NCBI GenBank assembly: GCA_947044365.1
Contig: OX345647.1
Coordinates: 4,461,001-4,525,000 of the forward strand
Reading direction: 5' to 3'
Source: Petrosia ficiformis
Lineage: Eukaryota > Porifera > Demospongiae > Haplosclerida > Petrosiidae
DNA: 64,000 nt
The position numbers and the translations under genes are program-made. A model generated the notes under the pieces. The model saw nothing but the letters and a program-made list of their open reading frames with translations, did no database searches and was not told the DNA's origin. Positions 23,727-33,983 of the stretch are shown in pieces. Each line of letters starts with the position of its first letter. Within the stretch, counting starts at the first letter, position 1.

Positions 23727-24398
23727 TCCTTTATGTGTATCCAAACTGACAAACTGACCTTTTTCTAATAATAATTATCAATGTGACTATTCAACAGATT
23801 AGTTATGTAAACTACATTGTATGTGCTATAATGAGTAGTGCTATATGAATAATTTGTTATTATAACTATTCAGTATATAGTTCTGTACATTTTTAGTTGC
23901 CAAAATTGGCAATTTTGGTATATGCTTAGCCAATACGTTCATGCCTTCAATACTGCAAGCAAGCAATCATACTGTTTATAGTACTATAGTGATAATTAAT
24001 CTTATCATAAGTTATACTGCAGATTTCCCAACTACAAATGATGAGTACCCTGCAATCATTTTGATATAAGTGAAGTTTAGGTTCCGTAAATAATATATGC
24101 CACAGCAATAAGGCCATGTTCCACCGAATCAAGGGCCAGCTACCTTTGTTAGGGTCTTATGTTAACATTTTTAATTAATCACCTTATTAACCATCCATGG
24201 CTGGCCGTGGTTCAGTGGACCATTCACTTTTCACTGTGGAATATATATATTAATTACAGAATGTAAATCATTATTTCTGTTCAGGAACTTCAATAGTAGA
24301 CTCATCAGATTTCGTCTATTCTCTAGCCATAATTATAATTGGACTAAATTGGTATTTTTGGTGGGTGGGTATGACACCACCCATTAATAAAAACAAAC
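23727..24398. promoter_or_regulatory. Divergent intergenic interval between C39-like copy 2 and ALG2
   Basis: 672 AT-rich bases upstream of two divergent starts. It presumably holds both promoters. No gene or recognised element is seen. Confidence 0.35.
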
Positions 24399-25610
24399 AT
24401 GGTGAGGGTAGCATTCATTCATCCTGATCTTGGTATAGGAGGTGCTGAGAGACTTATAGTAGATGCAGCAATGGCGCTCAAGTCAAGAGGACATATCATT
24501 GACTTGTTCACAGCCCACCATGATCCAGCTCACTGTTTCCAAGAAACAAGAGATGGCACATTGAAAGTTCACTGTGCTGGAGATTGGTTGCCAAGACACT
24601 TTATATACAAAGGCTATGCTCTATTTGCATATCTTCGTATGATATATGTTGCATTCTATCTTGTTTTCTTTAGCGGTATGAACTTCGATGTCATCATATG
24701 TGATCAGATTTCTGCTTGTATTCCAATTCTTCGTTGGGCCAAAGCCAAGATCATCTTTTATTGTCATTTTCCAGATCAGCTATTGACACAGCGTAAAACA
24801 TGGCTCAAGAAAGCATACCGTTGGCCTATTGATACACTAGAAGAGAAGACGACTGGCATGGCAGATGTTGTAATGGTGAACAGTAATTTCACTGCTAATG
24901 TTTTCCATTCAACGTTCCAAAGCCTTTCTCATATCAATCCTTCTGTGCTTTATCCATCATTAAACTTCACCTTTTTCGATCGTGATGTGTCTGATATCGA
25001 AACTAGTTTCTCTCTTCTTTCCGATGATGTGAAAACTGTGTTTCTTTCCATCAATCGTTATGAGAGAAAGAAAAATCTTTCTCTAGCAATTTCTGCATTT
25101 GGTAAACTTTTAGAAACTTTGGATGAAGATCATAAGACGGCAGTGTACTTGATAATGGCTGGAGGGTATGATGAACGTGTGGTTGAAAACAGAGAGTACT
25201 ATGAAGAATTGAAATCACTTGCTGAAGAATTAGGAATTTCAGACAAAGTCACTTTCATTCGATCATTTAGTGATTTGGAGAAAATACACCTTTTGAACTT
25301 AAGTACATCTTTGATATATACACCATCAAATGAACACTTTGGAATATGTCCCTTAGAAGCTATGTACATGCATCGTCCTGTGATTGCTGTGAAAAGTGGA
25401 GGGCCTTTAGAGACAGTTTGTGATGGTAAAACTGGATTTCTTTGTGAAGCAACTGCTGAGGCTTTTGCAGAAAAAATGCTCTATTTTGTACAAAATTCTT
25501 CGGCAAAGTTTGAAATGGGTGATAATGCTAATGTACATGTACGAGAAAAGTTTTCGTTTGATGCATTCACAAATAAATTAGACAGTGTAGTTAAAAATGT
25601 TAATAACTGA
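24399..25610 (+). CDS. ALG2: Alpha-1,3/1,6-mannosyltransferase ALG2
   Basis: Intronless, 403 aa, the usual ALG2 length. ALG2 adds the second and third mannoses to the dolichol-linked N-glycan precursor on the cytosolic face of the ER, using GDP-mannose. Diagnostic sequence: N-terminal HPDLGIGGAERLIVDAA, DQISACIPILR and FYCHFPDQLL; a GT4-type C-terminal domain with SINRYERKKNL; and the EX7E motif in EHFGICPLEA near residue 310, followed by VKSGGPLETV. Hydrophobic segments near residues 75-95 fit ER association. PNKP starts 131 bases downstream on the same strand. Confidence 0.95.
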   Translation: MVRVAFIHPDLGIGGAERLIVDAAMALKSRGHIIDLFTAHHDPAHCFQETRDGTLKVHCAGDWLPRHFIYKGYALFAYLRMIYVAFYLVFFSGMNFDVIICDQISACIPILRWAKAKIIFYCHFPDQLLTQRKTWLKKAYRWPIDTLEEKTTGMADVVMVNSNFTANVFHSTFQSLSHINPSVLYPSLNFTFFDRDVSDIETSFSLLSDDVKTVFLSINRYERKKNLSLAISAFGKLLETLDEDHKTAVYLIMAGGYDERVVENREYYEELKSLAEELGISDKVTFIRSFSDLEKIHLLNLSTSLIYTPSNEHFGICPLEAMYMHRPVIAVKSGGPLETVCDGKTGFLCEATAEAFAEKMLYFVQNSSAKFEMGDNANVHVREKFSFDAFTNKLDSVVKNVNN

Positions 25611-25741
25611 CATGATAATTTTCAATTAAACTGACACACCCACTTTACTTTGGCGTTACCGCCCATTTTGTGTATAAGATTAAGTAATTAAGATTTAATC
25701 AAGATCAAAGTTTAAAGGAGTGGTATCACCAGACAACAACT

Positions 25742-27096
25742 ATGCCTCCAAAGAGAAAGAGTGATAGAGCTGCTGGAATTGCTGCAAAGAAAGCCAAACA
25801 GGACATTTCAAAAATTGAATTTAATTTGGAATGGAAAGAAGAAGGAGAGCTAAAACCTGGGATCCCTGAATTAATCTATTTGGATGGACCAGATGCTACC
25901 CAGTCCTCTAAGGTTGCTGGTTTTGACATAGATTACACTATAATAAAAACCAAAAGTGGTCGTAAATTTGCAACTGGTCCGTCCGACTGGGTATTTCTGT
26001 ACGATTGTGTTCCTCAAAAGTTGAGAGATCTCAACAAGGCTGGTACAAAAATAGTTTTTTTTACCAATCAAATGGGAATTGAAAAAGGTAAGCAGGATGT
26101 CAAATCGCTCATTGGAAAATTTGAAGATATCATTAATGTTATTGGGATTCCAATTCAGGTATTTATCAGTACAGGCAGTAGTCACTTCCGTAAGCCCAGT
26201 ACTGAAATGTGGAAATTTATGGCAGAAAATTGTAATGGAGGTACGCTCATTGATCTCAAAGAATCAATATATGTTGGAGACGCAGCTGGAAGAGCAAAGA
26301 ATTGGGCACCTGGGAAGCCCAAAGACTTTTCTGCTACTGATCGAATGTTTGCAGCAAATATTGGGTGTGCTTTTGCTACTCCCGAGGCTTTCTTCCTTGG
26401 AGAACCAGAAGCAAAGTTTGAGTGGCGTTGTTTGTGTGTAGAAGAATTTTTAGCTTCTAAAAAAGGACAAAAGGCTCCAGAAAAGCTTCATTCTGATGTA
26501 AGTTCTTTGTTGTCTTAAAATTACAATGATGTTTTAAGACTTAAAAACTTAGTTTTACTATACATAGTAATACTGTTGGATTACTAATTAACATAATTAT
26601 TATTGTTCTTTAGAGTCAAGAGGTAGTTATATTAGTAGGATCTCCTGCTTCTGGTAAATCAACTATTCGAGAGCGATATTTCTCCCCTAACGGATACAAA
26701 GCTATTAACAGAGATACTTTGGGAACAAAAGAAAAGTGCATCAAAGTTGCAGCAGATTCTCTTAAAGCTGGCGAAAGCATCATAATTGATAATACTAATC
26801 CTGCTAAGGCTGATCGTAAACCATACATTGAACTAGCAAAGAAATATAAAGTGCCAGTTCGTTGCTTTTACTTGAAAATGGACACTCAGCTATCCTACCA
26901 CTTGAATATGTTTCGACAAAATCAGAGCAAAGGAAAAAGGAGGAGAATCCCTGAAGTTGCTTATCGTACTTATGAGAAATATTTCGAACAGCCCAAGCTC
27001 ATTGAAGGTTTTGACAGTGTTCAAGAACTAGAGTTCATTCCGCAGTTTGATTCAAAGTCAGATGAAGAACTGTTTCGTCAATGGACATCAATGTAA
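25742..27096 (+). CDS. PNKP: Bifunctional polynucleotide phosphatase/kinase
   Basis: Two exons, 25742-26497 and 26614-27096; 412 aa. It restores 5'-phosphate and 3'-hydroxyl DNA ends in strand-break repair. The N-terminus is a short Lys-rich, nuclear-signal-like stretch (MPPKRKSDRAAG). Next come the HAD-type 3'-phosphatase domain with the nucleophile motif FDIDYT and FFTNQMG, and KPSTEMW and YVGDAAGR. Exon 2 opens the kinase domain at its Walker A, GSPASGKST, followed by INRDTLG and DNTNPAKADR. The N-terminal FHA domain of vertebrate PNKP, which binds XRCC1/XRCC4, is absent from this model. An upstream exon encoding it is unlikely because ALG2 ends only 131 bases away. Confidence 0.95.
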
Positions 27097-27367
27097 ATTG
27101 TTTAGCTAGTGATAATATACCTATTATTATTTTATTAAAATAAAATTATTATCATTTATCAGCGAAATAAAACAGCTCAATGATTATTATTAATTGAAAA
27201 ATGTTTTAAACTATGTATTTAGCAAGTCTAGCAACTACATTGTAAATAACTTGTTAATATCAGCAATAACTGTATAAAAAAGGGAAGTTAATATTAATTT
27301 TAAAACATTAATTATTGTCTTTGTAATAACGAGAGGTGAGGCAACCTGTAGCTGTTATTAAATATAT
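27097..27367. other. Convergent 3' interval, PNKP/ADAM10-like
   Basis: Short AT-rich spacer between convergent stops. AATAAA-type signals occur on the plus strand near 27165. No gene. Confidence 0.5.
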
Positions 27368-29641
27368 TTAGTTCCTTCTCATTTCAAAATCCTGGTGTGT
27401 TGTTATGTTTCGATTCCTTCCTGGATTAACACTTGTTGTACTTAGAAGTCTTTCCCTGCGCAATGCCCGATTTTTATTTTGGATGTCACTACGTCTATCC
27501 GCACGTTTTTTCATATGTTCTGGTCGAGGAAGAAAAAAATGGCAACCAAGAACTATGAAAAAGAATACAAGAAGGATAGCCACTGCGCCTACTAATCCTG
27601 CCCACCAATATTTAGTAATCCAATAAAAGGCTGTTTGTACCGCACCACTGCCATCAATAAATGCTGTTATTCTTTGCAAAGCACCTTCACTGTTCACAAG
27701 ACGGCAAGTATTATAAAAATCACAATACCCCTCAAAGTCATTACATGGGTATCCAACAGCCAAGACATTTCCTTCTCCATTAGGAAGTAGGCTTTTTGCT
27801 GTTTCGTTCTGTTCAGCAAGCTGTATTGTCGAAATGCAAGTATCATTTCCTATTTGGCAACAAACATGGCATTCAAAACCTTTAGTGGTACATTGACAAT
27901 CAGGAAGCTCCAGAGGAACACATATAGACCCTGTACAATCTCCTTCTACACAATAGTTCCTACCGTCATTACATGGGATTGCAGACGAATTACCTTCAGG
28001 CACTTTGGCTTTTCCTTCAGGACAATAGGCAACAGTTCCATTGCAAGTTTGATTAAAAGCACAGTCAGAATCTTTTCGGCATATTTGTTCATCTGCTGCT
28101 GGAATAAATGTACAATTGGAAGTACAACATTGTCCTTGTTGACGAGAGCAGTCTTTACCTTTAACCAGAGAACATGATGTAGCATTACAACATGTATCAT
28201 TGTTACATATTCCTGTAACTTCATTATAATCTAGTCCACAGTCACAATCCTCTCCATTATCTAACAAACTATTTCCACACTTGTCATCTGCATATCGTAA
28301 ACAACCAGTTTCACTATCCTGTCCAACTGAACTGATAATAGAAGACATTTGTTTGATACTACAACTTGAGAAAATTCTGTTATTTCTCCTGGAGCCATCT
28401 GTAGCATATGCATACATAAGAAATTTACCATCTGAACCTGATGGAACACATTCAGGTCTATCTGATGGATCATGTTCTGACCCAAAGTTATGACCAGCCT
28501 CATGAGTAAACGTGATTCCTGATACTAAGCTAGAAACTTGACTCTGGTAGTTACGAAGAGTTACCACTCCAGTGTTTAATGTCCTGTAACCACTTGTGTA
28601 TCTACGCTTGGTATCACAAATACCTCCAGTACTACCTTCCTCTGCAACAAAAGCTAGTCCAAGTACGCCATCATCAAAATCTCGATAAGTAAATAAGTAC
28701 GAGAGACAGAAATCGTCCCAGTCGTACTCAGAATGCAAACTCAGAAGTGCCTCCACTCCAATAAACTCATTCGAAAATTGATTGCCAGGATCTGTTTTAT
28801 TAAGAACAAGTTGTTTCAGACCAAACGTGATTCCATCATCTACTCCATCGTTATCAAAGTCTGTCATTTCAAAAGTATTACTCCCACTAAGAATTATATT
28901 TCTAATTATACCGGTGGCTTGTGCAATTCTTGTATCCATATTATCATTACTATCTGTGACACCATTAAAGAAAAAATGATCTCCAATTGCATTTAACCAA
29001 CAACGAACCTTATTCTTATCTGGTGTTCCACTCTGTCGTTTTTTGATATGTTGATGAGAGTCAATCTCCTCTGTAGAATACTTAATGCCTGCAAAACGTC
29101 TTTGCTGAGCACGAGTTGTAGCACCACATGTGGTGTCCAATGGATGCTTATTGTTCTTTTTCATATCAGATTGGCGATATATCACTGAATGTGAAGGGAT
29201 TTCGGTAGAATATCGACTAGCTGGCTCAATTTGGTATGTCTCATCACTGGTGTGTATGGCTCCATCAAATACGCCAAAAGCCAAACTTCCATGGACTTTA
29301 GCAGTAGGGTCATTAACATCATGTCCAATATAGTGGTGAGATTTGGAGGTTGACGTTTGGTAGCTCTGCCCATCTACTATCAGCTTCATGTCCTTGTGGA
29401 AATAATGGTCATCTGGTTTCAACCTCAAATCAAAATTTTTGTTGAAAGCTTTGAAAGACAGGGTTAAATGCCTAGGACCTTCGTTTGATCTCCTTAGTCG
29501 TAGATGATCTTGCAGCAAGTCCTTTTCGTCATATTGCAGAGTTTCGTAATGCTCTACATATTCATGAAGTAGATTACGCTCCTGTGCACCAAAAACTTGT
29601 TGCAGAATCAAAATACCAAACCAAAAGATGTAGCTTTTCAT
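27368..29641 (-). CDS. ADAM10: ADAM10-like membrane metalloprotease (disintegrin and metalloprotease)
   Basis: Intronless. The start at 29641 is preferred because it opens a signal peptide (MKSYIFWFGILILQQVFG); the frame is open 48 bases further upstream. 757 aa. Domains in order: prodomain to about residue 200 with a switch-like TTCGATT and a furin-type KKR; reprolysin/ADAM10-type metalloprotease with the zinc motif HEAGHNFGSEHD (about 380-391); disintegrin domain (CGNSLLDNGEDCDCG); a Cys-rich region; one transmembrane helix (about 680-705); and a basic cytoplasmic tail. ADAM10/Kuzbanian sheds membrane proteins, including Notch, at the cell surface. Membership in the ADAM10 branch rather than ADAM17 is judged from the prodomain (FNKNFDLRLKPD, QIEPASRY) and should be checked by a tree. 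Confidence 0.9.
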   Translation of the reverse strand: MKSYIFWFGILILQQVFGAQERNLLHEYVEHYETLQYDEKDLLQDHLRLRRSNEGPRHLTLSFKAFNKNFDLRLKPDDHYFHKDMKLIVDGQSYQTSTSKSHHYIGHDVNDPTAKVHGSLAFGVFDGAIHTSDETYQIEPASRYSTEIPSHSVIYRQSDMKKNNKHPLDTTCGATTRAQQRRFAGIKYSTEEIDSHQHIKKRQSGTPDKNKVRCWLNAIGDHFFFNGVTDSNDNMDTRIAQATGIIRNIILSGSNTFEMTDFDNDGVDDGITFGLKQLVLNKTDPGNQFSNEFIGVEALLSLHSEYDWDDFCLSYLFTYRDFDDGVLGLAFVAEEGSTGGICDTKRRYTSGYRTLNTGVVTLRNYQSQVSSLVSGITFTHEAGHNFGSEHDPSDRPECVPSGSDGKFLMYAYATDGSRRNNRIFSSCSIKQMSSIISSVGQDSETGCLRYADDKCGNSLLDNGEDCDCGLDYNEVTGICNNDTCCNATSCSLVKGKDCSRQQGQCCTSNCTFIPAADEQICRKDSDCAFNQTCNGTVAYCPEGKAKVPEGNSSAIPCNDGRNYCVEGDCTGSICVPLELPDCQCTTKGFECHVCCQIGNDTCISTIQLAEQNETAKSLLPNGEGNVLAVGYPCNDFEGYCDFYNTCRLVNSEGALQRITAFIDGSGAVQTAFYWITKYWWAGLVGAVAILLVFFFIVLGCHFFLPRPEHMKKRADRRSDIQNKNRALRRERLLSTTSVNPGRNRNITTHQDFEMRRN

Positions 29642-29784
29642 TTCTCGATTTTGGAGAGGAGGAAGGCGTATATGCATATACATATACAATTGGGAATTGG
29701 GTGGAGCTCACTTGGCCTGACCTAGTACCTGGCGCTGCTCTAGGGGCGGGTCCACCTCACCAGTCACCACCTGTAATTACTGTC
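29642..29784. promoter_or_regulatory. Bidirectional promoter, ADAM10-like / NKAPD1
   Basis: Only 143 bases separate the two divergent start codons, so both promoters and 5' UTRs overlap or abut. It is more GC-rich than its surroundings (GGGGCGGGTCCACC). No TATA box is evident. Confidence 0.6.
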
Positions 29785-29958
29785 ATGGCAGCTTCAAAGC
29801 CTGTGAATGTTCTAGCGGGCTACGTACGCCAAGCTGGCACTCAAAACAAGGTGAAAATTATATTGAAGATATTTATAATGTCTCTTTCTCTCTGTAAAAT
29901 GTTTGTTTCTGCTATTTACAAATCTCTATTGTTTACTTTTGTCCAATGTTGATCTTGC

Positions 29959-30025
<67 letters not shown>

Positions 30026-31671
30026 GCAATTTGCCTGAAGTAGTGAAACTTTTTGTTTCTATTTAGATTCGGGAAGAAAGAGATATGTGGAGACTCCGTA
30101 GATTAGAACTTCATAGATTACAACTCAATTCACGGGTTCAAGAGTTTTTACCCTCTGCCGTTACGAGACGCGTGTCACTCACAAGGTTTGTACCAAAGGG
30201 GAGAACCGTCATCACCTAATCCATTGTGTAGTAGAGTATGACGGTCATTCATATATCATATGATTGTTATTAGTCTCACATGGCCAGTCGTTCAGTGTGG
30301 AGGGAGGAAACTGTGACAGACTCTGCTAGAGTGTATATAGTAGGCAGTTCCAATCAATTCATTTGATCATGTGACTTTTATCACTACAATTCATTCAGAA
30401 CTTTCAAACACTCACCTTGCTATTATTCTAGTATCTGTACATGTAGCTTTCTTAGACCTTTTTTTTCTTTGGCTGTGTAAGTTAGAATCAATTCATGAGC
30501 ATTTTAAATTCAAAAGTTACAATAGTTCAGAAATATAACTTACAAATTCCTATGACATAAAAAAATTAAAGTCAGTTCTTGCATCACATGAACGTCATGA
30601 AGTAATCAATGATTCAAATCAGCTCTGCAAACTCTTCTTGCATGGTTTCCCCAGATAGATATTTCCTCCATGTCAAACAGCTGACCATGTGAGTCTACAC
30701 AATTACTGATATAGTTATGTGTTACCTAATTTTTGACACTTTTCCCGCAAAATAATTTTGATCAAATGTTTACATTTAATATTCTGCCATTTTGTACAGG
30801 AAGCCAATGAAATTTGGTATCCAGGTAGAACTGTACTTAAAAACCAAATTTCATTGACTTTCTGTACAAAATGGCATGAGTAAAATGTAAGCATTTAATC
30901 ATATTTTGCAGGAAGTGTCCCTTTCTGATCACATATATTTATGTATTTATGAAATTATTTTTAGGGGTCGCCTTTTCAGTGATTCCATACCTGAACCAGA
31001 ACGCAAAGTATACATAGATAGGTCATCATCACATAGAAAGAGAGAAATATCACCGGTAGCTCCTGATTATTACTGGACAAGAAGATTAATGAAAGCAGAA
31101 GAAGAAGATCCACACAGGTCAGTATATTCTTCAGACCTTGATTACTTGAGCTAATCCAAAGATTATGTTATATATTATATCAAAATAAAAATTATTACAT
31201 AATTTATATTATTATGTAGGTTGTTATATGGAAGTGGTTGCTTTCTTTTTTTTTTGTGCTTTTTAGGTTTTGATATGCCTATATAATCTTCAAGTGTTTT
31301 AACCAAATGTGGCTAAGGAAGCACATTTGGTTAAAACACTTGCAGGCCAGCACTTTATACCATGTTGTATATGACTTACAGGAATACCTTTTTATCATTC
31401 TATTAGATGGGGTCACAGTGGATATAAGGAACATCATCCTGAAGAATTTGTTTCTTCAGATGAAGAAAAAACCAAGAAAGAGCATAAAAAGAGGAGAAAG
31501 AAACGAATAGTTAGTAAGAAATCAAGCAAAAATAGTAAAGAAAGTGATGACGATGATGATGATATAGAAATCAGTAGACTGAAAATGAGGAAGAAAGGAA
31601 AACACAGAAGTAAAGATGACGATAAACATAAAAAAAAGAAAAGAAAAAAGAAAATTACAATTGACAAATGA
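29785..31671 (+). CDS. NKAPD1: NKAP domain-containing protein 1 homolog
   Basis: Four exons in phase: 29785-29850, 30067-30185, 30965-31117 and 31407-31671; 200 aa. The N-terminus (VRQAGTQNKIREERDMWRLR) matches the NKAPD1/C11orf57 start, which has a similar HNKIQEESDMWK-like stretch. The family's hallmark RWGHSGYKEHHPEEF sits at the exon 3/4 junction. The C-terminus is a long Lys/Asp/Ser-rich nuclear-type tail. Molecular role is poorly known; NKAP relatives act in RNA processing and transcription. Intron 1 carries a (TA)n tract at 29971-30023. Intron 3 contains a SINE remnant and the left breakpoint of a tandem duplication, so exon 4 has a second orphan copy at 33573-33834. Confidence 0.88.
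30755..30900. mobile_element. Hairpin element in NKAPD1 intron 2
   Basis: The arms pair through TTTACATTTAATATTCTGCC, CATTTTGTACAG and CCAATGAAATTTGGT and their reverse complements. The loop is about 20 bases. A related half copy is seen near 56345-56395. Confidence 0.7.
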
Positions 31672-33353
31672 ATTTTTGAATATTCTATAACACCTCTATA
31701 ATTTTCCTCTGGTGTACTATATTATTTCACATGACTATTTTCACTCAAGATATCATTACACATCATGAATACTCATAGTGTATATAGCTACAGTCACATG
31801 ATCAGTCATCACACAATGGCTGGATTGAATAGTATTTTGTTGATTACAGTATTATTCTTTCTTCAAACTGAAGCAAAGATAGTTCCAGCTCCTAAATATG
31901 TCATTAATATTACTCATCCAGCAATGGAACGTTGGGCTCAAGTGGCAAAGGATTATGCTCACTACTATCCAAAGCTGTTTGAACAGATTGAGAGCAAGTT
32001 ACCAAAAGAGTTATTAGATGAAATTGCAAGTATTACTCCTATCTTAAATAGATACATTCCAGATGAGTTTTACCAAGAGATGAAAGGAATTGCTAAATAT
32101 GGAAATGTGAGTTTGGAAAGGGTTGTTCTTTTAAACTTCCTCTATGATATATATGCTTATGATCACAAAGAAAGAAGCAAATCTGTAAGTGTAATTGTTG
32201 AAATATACGATGGAAACAATCCTCTAATAGTTGGCCATGTGTTTGACTACATCTATTCGGACATATTACGTAATCTAACAATCAATGTAGTAGGTCGTAA
32301 TGAGAATCCTTATGCACCTGTTTTTATTGGAACATCTTTTGCTGGAATGATAGGATTATACATGGGAGTTAGCGCTGGGTGTTGCAGTGTTTCAATAACT
32401 GAACGTATCACTAATGTTAATGAAACATGGAGAGAGATTTTTACCAATTTGAAGGCAGGATACAACACAACTTCATTCATTACACGATCTTTAATGCAAT
32501 CGGATCAACTTATTACATTTCAAGAAGCAGCAGTCATTTTATCTAATTCACGTATTGTTGCACCTTGTTATTTAATGATTGGTGGACAGTATGATGGTGT
32601 ATTGGTAACACGAGATTGTAATGGAGCATTCGATAAAGCTTTTTTAAGTGGACAAACAGAATGGTATCTCATTGGTACTAATTACGATCCCTGGGAATCT
32701 CCTCCGAGTGATGATAATCGTAAACAAGTAGTAATACATCAACTAGAGAGTGCCGGAAGAGGCAATATTGACACTGGAAATCTTGTTAAAGCTCTTCTTG
32801 TTTCTCCTATTGTTAATGATCGCACTGCTTTTGTAGCTGCTACAACTCCTGACTATTGGGGACCTTACAGTAGTGTTATCTATTATCCTGATAATTAAAT
32901 TTATATATATCAAGCGTAAAGATACACTCAATATGGAGTTTTAGTTACGTACATTATAATTATTATATGTTTATATATACAGATGATGTATTAATAGCAG
33001 TGAATATCTCTTCTTGTTTGCTTTTTCCTGGACTACAATTGTCTGAAGAGACCCCACTGCTCTATTCTTTTACTAAAACATGTATTACTCTTTTTTTCTG
33101 CTTTTGTTTTTTTCTTATTCAGTTTATTCTTCGTGTGATAATGTTTCGTATTATATTCACTAGTCTAGTTTCATATATCCTATTTGTGGGTAGTGTTATC
33201 TACCATCCTGATGGTTGCTTTATAGCAGTACTATATAGTGGCAGTACTTTATAGTGTAAAAGTATAATTATACCCTTTTATGTAAAGCGAGGAGGAGCTT
33301 AAATTACCAATAGAAGAGGTTTGTGGTTGTGGAACTCTACTTGTTCCATAACC
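31260..33353 (+). repeat. Tandem segmental duplication, unit 1
   Basis: Matches unit 2 (33365-35476) almost throughout. It contains NKAPD1 exon 4 and the first NAAA-like gene, and it ends inside a copy of the first codons of the third NAAA gene (GGAACTCTACTTGTTC against GGAATTCTACTTGTTC). Confidence 0.85.
31816..32898 (+). CDS. NAAA/acid ceramidase-like protein, catalytic Cys lost (copy 1)
   Basis: Intronless. The start at 31816 opens a signal peptide (MAGLNSILLITVLFFLQ); the frame is open 51 bases upstream. 360 aa. It has the NAAA-beta N-terminal block (ERWAQVAKDYAHYYPK) and the linker to a choloylglycine-hydrolase-type Ntn domain. In active family members the beta subunit starts with the nucleophile Cys in ACTSIVA and contains GRNLDY. 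Here the aligned positions read SVSVIVE and GHVFDY, so the nucleophile Cys and the Arg of GRNLD are both missing, while the distal Asn (GTNYDPW) remains. Autocleavage and amidase activity are therefore not expected: a probable secreted pseudoenzyme. Confidence 0.88.
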   Translation: MAGLNSILLITVLFFLQTEAKIVPAPKYVINITHPAMERWAQVAKDYAHYYPKLFEQIESKLPKELLDEIASITPILNRYIPDEFYQEMKGIAKYGNVSLERVVLLNFLYDIYAYDHKERSKSVSVIVEIYDGNNPLIVGHVFDYIYSDILRNLTINVVGRNENPYAPVFIGTSFAGMIGLYMGVSAGCCSVSITERITNVNETWREIFTNLKAGYNTTSFITRSLMQSDQLITFQEAAVILSNSRIVAPCYLMIGGQYDGVLVTRDCNGAFDKAFLSGQTEWYLIGTNYDPWESPPSDDNRKQVVIHQLESAGRGNIDTGNLVKALLVSPIVNDRTAFVAATTPDYWGPYSSVIYYPDN

Positions 33354-33572
33354 ACAAATTGATTTTTAGGTTTTGATATCCCTATATAATCTTCATTTTT
33401 GAAAACATGTTTTATTATTCTTTATAATGTATGTAAATATTTTGGAAAGAATATGTGGCTAAGGAAGCTGGAATAGTCTTTTGATTGCAGGCCAGCACTT
33501 TAACCAATAGGCCACTAGTATACCTTGTTATATATGACTTACAGGAATACCTTTTTATCATTCTATTAGATG

Positions 33573-33834
33573 GGGTCACAGTGGATATAAGGAACATCAT
33601 CCTGAAGAATTTATTTCTTCAGATGAAGAAAAAACCAAGAAAGAGCATAAAAAGAGGAGAAAGAAACGAATAGTTAGTAAAAAATCAAGCAAAAATAGTA
33701 AAGAAAGTGATGACGACGATGATGATATAGAAATCAGTAGACTGAAAATGAGAAAGAAAGGAAAACACAGAAGTAAAGATGATGATAAACATAAAAGAAA
33801 GAGAAAATTACAATTGACAAATGAATTTTTATAG
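33573..33834 (+). pseudogene. Orphan copy of NKAPD1 last exon
   Basis: Near-identical to NKAPD1 exon 4 (31407-31671), including the TATTAG acceptor upstream and the Lys/Asp-rich tail; the end is slightly shortened. Exons 1-3 are not duplicated, so it is not a gene by itself. It could serve as an alternative last exon by skipping the first copy. Confidence 0.8.
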
Positions 33835-33983
33835 AAATTTTGAATACATGTATTCTATAACACCTATAATTTTCATCTGGTGTACTATATTATTTCACAT
33901 GACTATTTCCACTCAAGATATCATTACACATCATGAATACTCATAGTGTATATAGCTACAGTCACATGATCAGTCATCACACA

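Noticed and set aside
31434..31667. Minus-strand Ser/Leu/Phe-rich open frame
   Set aside because: Antisense shadow of the Lys/Asp-rich NKAPD1 last exon.
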